This document shows positions 35,007-43,155 of a stretch of 64,000 bases of DNA, one piece after another. The notes beneath the pieces are model-generated. The model ran no database searches and was not told the origin of the DNA. It saw only the letters and a list, made by a program, of their open reading frames with translations. The DNA is from Pseudomonas fluorescens (GTDB taxonomy: Bacteria; Pseudomonadota; Gammaproteobacteria; Pseudomonadales; Pseudomonadaceae), in NCBI RefSeq assembly GCF_001307155.1, contig NZ_CP012830.1, forward strand, positions 3,966,501 through 4,030,500. Direction: 5' to 3'. How positions within the stretch are numbered: position 1 is the first letter of the stretch; each line of letters starts with the position of its first letter. The translations under genes and the position numbers were made by a program.

Positions 35007-37186
35007 CATGGCTGGCATTGCAGGCGCACGCGCTCATAGTTCAGGGCTTTGTTGCGCTCGGGTAATGCGTAGGGCGCCAGGCAGTGTTTGTCAGCCCATT
35101 TGATGGTGAGGGTGGCTGAATCCTCTTCCACCAGCGCCAGCGCTTTACCGCTCGGGTCGGAAATGGCCAGTTGTTTACCGGCGGCGTCTTCCAGCGCGGC
35201 GCCAAATGGAATGGCCTTGTTCTGCGCGTCAAACAGCTCGAACTGCACCCGTCGCCCGGTCTTGCCGACATAGCGGGCCAGCACCACGGCACCCCGTCTT
35301 GGTACGACTTGCTGGGTTGCATTATCGATCTCGATGTCCGCACCCAGATCCCGGGTATCCAGGCTGATCCAGTTCACCCGATAGGGCTGGGTGTTGGGGA
35401 CCACGGCAAAGCCATTGGCGCCGGTTTTAGCGCCGCTGTAGCTACCGATTTTGGCCCCGGAGACACCCGGCACTTCGGCCAGGGCAAAGGTTTCGCCCAC
35501 AGTCTGCCCCAGATTGACGCCTCCCGCGTGGCCTACCACGGAACCTGCAAGGTTGAGATTTTGCGAGGTGTAGCCGCGTCCCTGACTGTAGCCGGCGCTG
35601 ACATCCGCCACCGAGGTGCGGGTGCTGATGTTGGCCGAGGCCGAGCTGCCACCGGTGCTGCTGTTGCCACCTTGCAGTGAGTAATAGGTGTCGCTGGTTT
35701 CCGACAGGTAACCGTTGATACCGACTTGAGTGCTGTCGCTGTTCTTCTGCGTGCTGGCCGAGACAAAGGCCCTGGGAGCGCGGGGCTTGGAACCCAGCGG
35801 GAACGACAGGGACAGGTTGATCAACGTGTCATTGTTGGACGGTCCGAAATCACCGACATCCTTGGTATAGGTCGCGCCGACGTTGTAGCTGACCTCACCC
35901 CAGTAGTTGCTGTAGCCGGTAGACAGGCTCTGGGAACCGCCGCGTCCCCAGTAGCGCTGGTCGCTGGCGTTCAGGTAAACGCTGCCATATTGCTGGTTGC
36001 GGCCCAGGCTCTGGTTGATGGTCAGGTCGGTACGGGTTTTCGAGTTGCCTGTGGTTTTTTTGCCGTCGGCGTTGAGTTCCTCGACGTGGTTGGTCAGGGT
36101 CCGGTAGCCCTCGGTCGAATAGCGATGGGCCGCCAGGGTGAAGTTGGTGTCGGTGCCGGTGAACGTCTTGGCATACAGCGCCCGCAGGCTATTACCCTGG
36201 ACGGTCTGGCCCGCGGTAAGGCTGGAGGAGCGGGTCAGGTCGACAGAGACGGCGCCGATCGGGGTGTTGCGCCCCGCCCCGACTGACAGCGCCTTGAAGT
36301 TCTCCGAGGCCTGGACGCCGACGATCCCGGTGAGGTTGCTGTTGATGCCGTAGGCCAGGGTGCTGCTGACAAACTGCGGCGACGCCAGGCCATCGCTGTT
36401 GCTGTTGTACTTGCCCGCCGAGACGCTGTACTTCACTTGGCCTTCGCGGACCATGATCGGCAGGCTCGAAAATGCCTGCATCGATACTCGTCGACGGCCA
36501 TCGGCTTCGATGATGGTCACTTGCAGGTCGCCGTTCGAGCCGCTGGGATAGATATCGCTGATCTCAAACGGGCCCGGTGGCACGTTGGCGGTGTAGAGGA
36601 TGTAATTGTTCTGACGGATCTCCACCGTGGCGCTGGTTTCCGCCACGCCGCGAATGATCGGCGCATAGCCGCGCTCGCTGTCGGCGCGCATGCCTTCGTC
36701 GGAGGCCAGTTTCAGGCCGCGATAACGCACGCTGTCGAACAGGTCGGTGTCGGAGAATATATCGCCGGCACTGAACTGGCCCTTCAACGCGGTCACGTCA
36801 TGTTGCAAGTAGCTGCGGTTGCTCTTGAACGTGTTGGGCTGACCGGTGCTGCTACTGAAGTTCGACTCATTACGCAGGCGCCAGGCGCCCAGATTGAGGC
36901 CGTTACGCAGACCCAGGTTGTTGGAGAACGTGGTGGCGTAGTCCGTGCTGTTACGGTTGCTGCTCAACTGGTAGTTGATAAAGGCCGCCGAGACGCCGCT
37001 ATCCCATAAGGCCGGGTCGACATAACCACGCATGCCCCGCTGCATGGCGATTTGCGGCACGCTGGCCAACAGCCGCAGACGGCTGACGTCATAGCGCAAA
37101 GTGGCCTTGTCGATCAGCGACGGCAAGTCATAGCAGGCGTGCGGCTCATGTGGGGTGAGTGTGCCGGCCGCTTCCAGCTTGTTCAT
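35006..37186 (-). pseudogene. N-terminally deleted fimbrial usher (locus 3)
   Basis: The frame is 726 codons long. It begins at the ATG of MNKLEAAGTLTPHEPHA, which aligns with residue ~140 of the usher at 26834 (MSKLETGGQLNPDAPGT). The signal peptide, the chaperone-binding N-terminal domain and the first barrel strands are gone, and a TGA sits just before the ATG. The rest, including YAPIIRGVAETSATVEIRQ, VVPRRGAVVLARY and the C-terminal cysteines, is intact and very close to the operon 2 usher. Without export and the N-terminal domain it cannot work as an usher. The break coincides with a junction to an oppositely oriented pilin fragment. Confidence 0.85.
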
Positions 37187-37236
37187 GTCTCAGCCACTAT
37201 AGCGAGGCGGCCCCTCTGGGTAGTGGCGTCGAAAAG

Positions 37237-37764
37237 ATGCCATCCAATTTAGCCACGGATAGACGGTGCAGCGTGTCGCTCGGGGGAGAACTCATCGACT
37301 ACGGTACTCAAACTCGGTGGCAATTACAGAATGCACCTGCCGTAAGTAATAGCTCCACCTTTGGCAAACGTACAGTAATGCTCAGCGTGATTTGCCCCTA
37401 TACACAGGCCATGCGTCTAACCCTGCGTGGTCAGACAAACGCCAGCGGCAATGTGGTTTACGGGGAGCGCGGCAGCTTGGTTATCCGCTTATCCAATGCG
37501 CAAGTGGATGGCAAAAGCGTACAGATAGCCGGCAGTACTGCTGACGGAATTATCAATGATGCCGCTTCGGACTCGCGATTGCTTCAACCCGGCCGGACCT
37601 TTGCTCCGGTCGTTAGCGGCGAGCTTACGAGAGGAAAAACTCTTACCGCCCAACTGGAAATCGAACCCGTGATACCGACAGCAGATGCGCGGGTATCCAG
37701 GCGCCAGATCAGTGAAGCCAGATTGACGATGGAACTGATGCCTGGCGGTCCAGCGAGACACTAA
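37237..37764 (+). pseudogene. Fimbrial minor subunit fragment lacking its signal peptide (locus 3)
   Basis: The frame from ATG 37237 reads MPSNLATDRRCSVSLGGELI, then DYGTQTRW, VICPYTQAMRLTLRG, and ends EARLTMELMPGGPARH. The two cysteines and closing beta strand are like DUF1120/usher-linked pilins. No signal peptide precedes it; the upstream 40-50 bp is the junction with the usher relic. It is therefore a 5'-deleted gene. A terminator at 37921 is probably its original end. Confidence 0.65.
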
Positions 37765-37920
37765 GGAATTAGTCAGAGGAGGCTAAATACCAGATGCTCG
37801 AGCGCGAGCAAACCTACGAACGGGCGCAACGGCGTGACGTCGTCTTGCTCGGTGGTGAGAGCGCTACGAAGAACGCGACTGTTTGAGGGGGGGGGGATTA
37901 CGAGCTGAGAGTTCGATGCT

Positions 37921-37954
37921 GGCGTTCACGCTGATCCAGGTGAGCGCCTTTTTT
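37921..37954 (+). terminator. Intrinsic terminator after the pilin fragment
   Basis: GGCGTTCAC-N10-GTGAGCGCC (one G-U pair) with six T. Confidence 0.7.
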
Positions 37955-37983
37955 ACTGATTGAATTCGGCTGAAGGATCAGCC

Positions 37984-38631
37984 TCAGTTGAAAACGTTAT
38001 TTTCTAGGCAATACGTCAGCAAATCCTGGTCGCTGGAAACATCCAGCTTGCGCATGGCCGCATTCTTTTGCGTACTGACGGTTTTTAAGCTGCGGGAAAG
38101 GTTGCGGGCAATCGTGGTTACGCTCTGTCCGGCGACGAACATTCGCAAGATTTCGAACTCCTTGGGTGAAAGCCGGGACAGCCTCTCATCCAGCGCGACG
38201 TTCGGCTCCCTCACGCACGTCGGTGCCGGCTTGGCGCTGTTAAACGGGCGACCTTGCGCCACAGCCATCAGCGCCAATTGGATCTCGCCATGTAGCTGGC
38301 TTTTCTGGATGACCCCGACGACGCCCAATTCATGCAGGCGGGTGAGGATCAGCGAACTGGAAATCATGGTCAATACCAGAACTTTCACATCGGCAAAGTG
38401 CCGGCGCAGGTATTCCACCAGTTTCAGGCCATCGCCGTAAGGCGAATCGGCGGGCATCTTGAAGTCGGTGATCACCAGATCGACCGATTGATGTTTGAGC
38501 AGCTCGATCAGCTCGTTCGAGCCCGCCGCTTCACCCACGACGCGAAAGCGCTCATCGCGCTCTATCAGCTCACGTACACCCAGTAATACGATGGGGTGAT
38601 CATCGGCGATCACGACGTTGAGTTTTGCCAT
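37984..38631 (-). CDS. rocA: LuxR/NarL-type response regulator, RocA1-like
   Basis: A 215-residue regulator from ATG 38631 (RBS AAGGAG; an earlier ATG at 38664 lacks one). The receiver domain begins NVVIADDHPIVLLGV and has the phospho-acceptor Asp near residue 56 (VITDFKMP). The C-terminal LuxR helix-turn-helix is LSPKEFEILRMFVAGQSVTT followed by SRSLKTVSTQKNAAMRKLD. Last gene of a four-gene sensory operon. In P. aeruginosa, RocA1 (SadA) activates cupC fimbriae; here three fimbrial loci surround it. The shared 14-bp palindromic element upstream of fimbriae and of this operon is the candidate target. The gene name is by similarity and context. Confidence 0.82.
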   Translation of the reverse strand: MAKLNVVIADDHPIVLLGVRELIERDERFRVVGEAAGSNELIELLKHQSVDLVITDFKMPADSPYGDGLKLVEYLRRHFADVKVLVLTMISSSLILTRLHELGVVGVIQKSQLHGEIQLALMAVAQGRPFNSAKPAPTCVREPNVALDERLSRLSPKEFEILRMFVAGQSVTTIARNLSRSLKTVSTQKNAAMRKLDVSSDQDLLTYCLENNVFN

Positions 38632-38669
38632 GTTCGGCGCTCCTTGATTTGTTGTTGAATGCATACGGA

Positions 38670-41600
38670 TTACGCCAGCGCGTCGAGCATTGCTGCCAGT
38701 CGTTCCAGCAAAGCGCTGACCTCGGTAGCCAAGGCCGGAGTGAGAGGGTGACCCTCCAGGCGGCTCTCAAGGCTGATGCATGCGTCTGCCAGACTGCCGG
38801 CCTGCACGGCGCCCAAAGCTCCGGCCATGCTGTGCAGATGACGGCCAAGCGCAGCCGCATCGCTGTCCCGAAGTGAGGCCGTGACCTTGTCGATGTCCTG
38901 CTGCATGGTGCTGAAAAACAAGGTCCGCATTTTTGGCGACAACTGCGGCTGATCGGGGATTTGCGCGATATGCGCGGGCTGGTCCGGCTCAACCAGGGGC
39001 AACGGGTTGGCTGCTTTGCAGTGCTTGAGCAATTGCGTACGCAGCGTGTGCAGGTTCAATGGCTTGACCAGCCAGGCGTTCATGCCGACCGCCGCACAGC
39101 GTTCGCCTTCATCGCGCAGAGCATTGGCGGTGACGCCGATGATCGGCAGATCCGCATCGTTTCTGCGCAGTGCTTTGGTCAGTTCATAGCCATTCATCAC
39201 GGGCATGTTGACGTCGGTCAACACCATGTCGAACAAGCCAGGCAGCCATTGGTGCAGGGCTTGTTCGCCATCGGCGGTGGCGACCACCGTGCAACCGAGC
39301 GCCTCAAGCTGCTCTTTGATGATCGCCCGATTGATCGGGTTGTCTTCGGCAATCAGAATGTTCAGATCCAGCCGTCGGGCCTGCTCGGTAAGCGCAGTGT
39401 GGTTACGCTGTCCCACGCCTTGTTGCGCGAAGCTGACCGCCCAGGCCATCGCCCGGATGTCATGCGCATCCACCGACCAGCCTTCGGCGGTGTATTCCGC
39501 CGGGTTGGCCCCAGCGGTCGTGGCGATGACACGCGGGCCGCCCCAAGCGGTTTGCGAGGACGGCAGCACATCCAGCAGCAGCGCTGAAGAGCCAGGCAGG
39601 TTTTTCGCGTCCGGGCCGAGGATGCGGGTTTCCTGACCCAGTCGGTTGAACCAGTTGCACACATGCTGCGCCAGTTCCGGTGCCGGTGCCTGTACGTAAA
39701 TCGGCGGCGCGTCAGGCGCGAATTCGGGGCAATCGCTCAACTGACCGACTGCGCAAGCGAGGTGCAATTGCAGTGAGAAGCTGCTGCCCAGTCCGGGTTC
39801 ACTGACCACTTTCAACTGCCCGGCCATCAGCTCGCACAACCACCAGCAAATCGCCAGACCGAGGCCCGCCCCGGCTTCGCTGGAGGCATCGCGCACCTGA
39901 TAGAACGGGTCGAACAATTGGCTTTGCTGGGCCTGGGAAATACCGATTCCGGAGTCGCTGACCTGCCATTGCAGATTGGCACCGCCGGCGTTGAGATCCA
40001 GCAGCCGCAGTCGCAATACCACGCGGCCATTGTCGGTGAACTTGATCGCGTTGCTCAGCAGATTATTGAGAATCTGCCGGATGCGCAGCGGATCGCCTTG
40101 CACCCGGTCAGGGATCGCCGAATCAATGCAGGCATAAAGCTGCAAACCTTTGGCCTCGGCGAACGCACTGTAGGCGCACAAAGTGTCTTCGGTCAGTTCC
40201 AGCGGGCAGAAGTCCTGAGCTTCAATGGTCATCTGCCCGGATTCGATTTTCGACACGTCGAGCACGTCGCTGATCAGCTGAAACAGGGTCGCCGAAGAGC
40301 GCTGAATGGTGCGCAAGTATTCCTGTTGACGCGGCCCGAGATCGGTCAGCCCCAACAGTTCGAGCGTGCCCAAAACGCCGTACAACGGCGTTCGGATTTC
40401 ATGACTCATGGTCGCCAGAAAGCGCGTTTTCGCCTCGTTGGCCGAATCGGCCGCACGCAATGCCTGCTCCAATGCCGCGGCATCATCGATATGCCGGGTC
40501 ACGTCGTGGAATGCGCAGATCCACACATCCTCGCCATGATAACGGGCGTCAACCACCCCTACGTGCAGATGATGACCCTCGATTTCGAGGTCGGTCTGGC
40601 CGGGGCTGGTCAGTGGGTATTTCTGGTCGAGGGCGGCGATCAACCGGTCGCTTTGCTGCCACTCCTGAATACGCTGGTTTTCCAGTAATACCTGATGGTC
40701 ACTGCGCCGTACCACACACAGCCCGGTGGGCGCAGCATCGATGACCGCGCGGCTGAATGCCTCGCTTTCGGAGATGCTCTGATGCGCTTGATGGGCGGGC
40801 AGTACCACGCGGGTTTTGTACCAGCGGCTGAAGGCCCAGCCGCCACCGATGCTGGCAATTATTAATGTCAAGACGCCGAGCAACGGCCACCACGCGTAAT
40901 CGATAAAGCTCTTGAAACCGACCACGTAAACCGCCGTCCACGGGTGCGGCCCCTCGCTGGAAATCTTGAACACCAGACCGTCGAGGCGCACGTTCAGCCC
41001 TTCGCTCAGCGCCGGGTCGGGCGGCTCGGTCCCGACCAACAGGCTGCCGTTGGGCGCGGTGAGACCGAAGCGGTCGTAGATCGACCATTCCATGATGCGC
41101 TCGATATCGTTGATCTGGCTCAGATTCAACAGCGATGCCACGACCACCCACGGGCTGGCGCCTTCAATATCCAATTGGCTCGCCGGCAGGTCGACGTTGA
41201 TGTAGGCCAGCACTGTCGGAGCAACGCCTTTATCCGCTTGCGCACCATAACGAACCCAGTGAACCTGACTGTCCAACGGCTGTGGATTTTTCTTCTGCAG
41301 GCACTGCAACACCTGGGTTAGTACCTGCTGAAAGGTACCCCCCTGAATCTGCCCGGCGCCGCGCAGTTCCCCGGCGGCGGGCACCGCGATGTCAAAGTTG
41401 TCCGGGACGTTGAATAGAAATACCTGGGGCGACTGGTAGTGCGAGGCCGACCAGAATGCGCTGTAGTAACTGGCCAGATGCGCGCCCAGCGCGAATACCT
41501 TGGGGCGCTCACTCGGTTCAATCGATGTCGGGTTGATCTTGACGCTAAAGGGCAGGGAAAAAGACAGTTCTTTAGCCCGGTAAATCCCGCTGTCTTGCTC

Positions 41601-41888
41601 CGGCATCGGCTCCTGCACAGACATGTGCATCCGCTGGGTATTCAGCGTGAGTCCCTTGGCGCTTTGTTGGGCGATAGCGCTGAGGAAAAGATCTTGTTCG
41701 CCCATGTTCTCCATCAGCCGGGCGAAGTGATAACGCACCGCATCGCGTTGTTCGGCGACCATGCGATTCAGGCCCCAGACGCTGAGACCGACCAACATCG
41801 ATGCCAGACCGCAGAGCACCACGACACCTTTATTCATGCGCAGTGAGCTACTGGTCAGTTTGTGCAGACGCGCATTGGGATGAGTCAT
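38670..41888 (-). CDS. rocS1: Unorthodox hybrid sensor kinase with HPt domain, RocS1-like
   Basis: A 1072-residue inner-membrane sensor. Two transmembrane helices (about residues 20-40 and 335-355) flank a large periplasmic domain. Then come a PAS-like linker, the HisKA box (FLATMSHEIRTPLYGVLG), a catalytic ATPase domain (LLSNAIKFTDNG, SGIGISQAQQ), a receiver (MVLTDVNMPVMNGYELTKAL), and a C-terminal HPt (LGRHLHSMAGALGAVQ). The full His-Asp-His relay is present, so it can phosphorylate RocA and RocR. Its stop lies 38 bp before the rocA start. Confidence 0.85.
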   Translation of the reverse strand: MTHPNARLHKLTSSSLRMNKGVVVLCGLASMLVGLSVWGLNRMVAEQRDAVRYHFARLMENMGEQDLFLSAIAQQSAKGLTLNTQRMHMSVQEPMPEQDSGIYRAKELSFSLPFSVKINPTSIEPSERPKVFALGAHLASYYSAFWSASHYQSPQVFLFNVPDNFDIAVPAAGELRGAGQIQGGTFQQVLTQVLQCLQKKNPQPLDSQVHWVRYGAQADKGVAPTVLAYINVDLPASQLDIEGASPWVVVASLLNLSQINDIERIMEWSIYDRFGLTAPNGSLLVGTEPPDPALSEGLNVRLDGLVFKISSEGPHPWTAVYVVGFKSFIDYAWWPLLGVLTLIIASIGGGWAFSRWYKTRVVLPAHQAHQSISESEAFSRAVIDAAPTGLCVVRRSDHQVLLENQRIQEWQQSDRLIAALDQKYPLTSPGQTDLEIEGHHLHVGVVDARYHGEDVWICAFHDVTRHIDDAAALEQALRAADSANEAKTRFLATMSHEIRTPLYGVLGTLELLGLTDLGPRQQEYLRTIQRSSATLFQLISDVLDVSKIESGQMTIEAQDFCPLELTEDTLCAYSAFAEAKGLQLYACIDSAIPDRVQGDPLRIRQILNNLLSNAIKFTDNGRVVLRLRLLDLNAGGANLQWQVSDSGIGISQAQQSQLFDPFYQVRDASSEAGAGLGLAICWWLCELMAGQLKVVSEPGLGSSFSLQLHLACAVGQLSDCPEFAPDAPPIYVQAPAPELAQHVCNWFNRLGQETRILGPDAKNLPGSSALLLDVLPSSQTAWGGPRVIATTAGANPAEYTAEGWSVDAHDIRAMAWAVSFAQQGVGQRNHTALTEQARRLDLNILIAEDNPINRAIIKEQLEALGCTVVATADGEQALHQWLPGLFDMVLTDVNMPVMNGYELTKALRRNDADLPIIGVTANALRDEGERCAAVGMNAWLVKPLNLHTLRTQLLKHCKAANPLPLVEPDQPAHIAQIPDQPQLSPKMRTLFFSTMQQDIDKVTASLRDSDAAALGRHLHSMAGALGAVQAGSLADACISLESRLEGHPLTPALATEVSALLERLAAMLDALA

Positions 41889-41967
41889 TGGGCCAGCCTG
41901 TTGGAGATGCTTGGATAAGCCTTGGACACCGCTACCTCGGATGCAAACAGAGTCTGTGCGTCAGGGA

Positions 41968-43155
41968 TCAATCCACGACAGCCGGGCCGTCCTGGGTTAG
42001 CAGTTGTTGAAATTCGGATGACGACACCGCATGTGAAATGAGAAACCCCTGAACCTGAGTGCAGTTGATTCTACGCAGTAGAGCCAATTCCTGTGCTGTT
42101 TCCACGCCTTCGGCCACCACCGTGAGGCCCAATTGGCGGCCAAGCGCGACGATGCTGGTCAGGGCCTGGGCCAACTCTTCGTTTTCACTGCAACCGTGCA
42201 CCAGCGCCCGGTCAATCTTCAACTCGGTGAACGGCGTCGACACCAGATTCATGTACGAACTGTAACCCTGACCGAAGTCATCCTGCGACAGCCCGAACCC
42301 CTTCATGCGCAACCGGCACGCACCGGCGTAGAAGTTGCTGATGTCCTCGGGCATCGAACACTCCATCAACTCAAAACAGATCATCGCCGGGGCGCCATGG
42401 TGCTTAAGGACAAACTGCAGAATCCGGTCGGCCAGATCGGGACTGTTAAGCAAGTGGGTGGGCAGGTTGATCGACACCGGGATGGCGTAGTCTTGAGCGC
42501 CCCACAATTTCTGCGCCTTCATCGCTTGTTCGAGAATATGCCACAGCAGGCTTTCCTCCAGGGCAAACGCCTTGAACGCCGGCAGAAACATACCCGGCAA
42601 CAGCACGCCATGCTCGGGATGAATCCAGCGCACCAGCGCCTCTGCGGCGACGATACGGCCGTTGGCCAGCGATTTTTTCGGCTGGAACCAGGCTTGCAGT
42701 TCACCGTTGTCCAGCGCTGCGAGTATCGCCAAGTGATCAATCTGCGGGCCGGGCAGGGGCAGGATGGCTTGACGCCGACTGCCCAACTGATCAGTCAGAT
42801 TGCGCAAAGCGCTGCTCTTGACCGGTTTGGAAATCAGACCGATGACGCTGACGCCGAGATTGCGCGCGGCGAGGCTGGCGCTGGTCAGCATGCGTCGGGA
42901 GGCGACGCTCATGATCGCCAGCGCGGGTCGCGAACCGGACGCCGCCAGCCCCTGAATGAACTGGACGCCGTCCATTCCCGGCATCAGCAAATCAGTCAGC
43001 ACCAGATCGAAGTCGCGCCTTTTCAGGTAGTCCAGCGCTGCGCTGCCTTCTTGAGCGAACTCCAGCTCAAAGTCTCCGAGCTCGCTGAACAGATTCTGCA
43101 GATACAGTTGCTGGAACGGATGGTCTTCAACGATCAGGATACTAAGTGGTTTCAT
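41968..43155 (-). CDS. rocR: Response regulator with EAL phosphodiesterase domain, RocR-like
   Basis: A 395-residue protein (P. aeruginosa RocR is about the same length). The receiver starts MKPLSILIVEDHPFQ with Asp near 55 (VLTDLLMPG). The EAL domain has the signature AAEALVRW, the loop DDFGQGYSSY, KIDRALV, VAEGVET and QGFLISHA, so the c-di-GMP-hydrolysing residues appear intact. In the Roc system it opposes fimbrial expression. It overlaps the upstream kinase gene by 14 bp, implying coupled translation. Confidence 0.87.
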   Translation of the reverse strand: MKPLSILIVEDHPFQQLYLQNLFSELGDFELEFAQEGSAALDYLKRRDFDLVLTDLLMPGMDGVQFIQGLAASGSRPALAIMSVASRRMLTSASLAARNLGVSVIGLISKPVKSSALRNLTDQLGSRRQAILPLPGPQIDHLAILAALDNGELQAWFQPKKSLANGRIVAAEALVRWIHPEHGVLLPGMFLPAFKAFALEESLLWHILEQAMKAQKLWGAQDYAIPVSINLPTHLLNSPDLADRILQFVLKHHGAPAMICFELMECSMPEDISNFYAGACRLRMKGFGLSQDDFGQGYSSYMNLVSTPFTELKIDRALVHGCSENEELAQALTSIVALGRQLGLTVVAEGVETAQELALLRRINCTQVQGFLISHAVSSSEFQQLLTQDGPAVVD

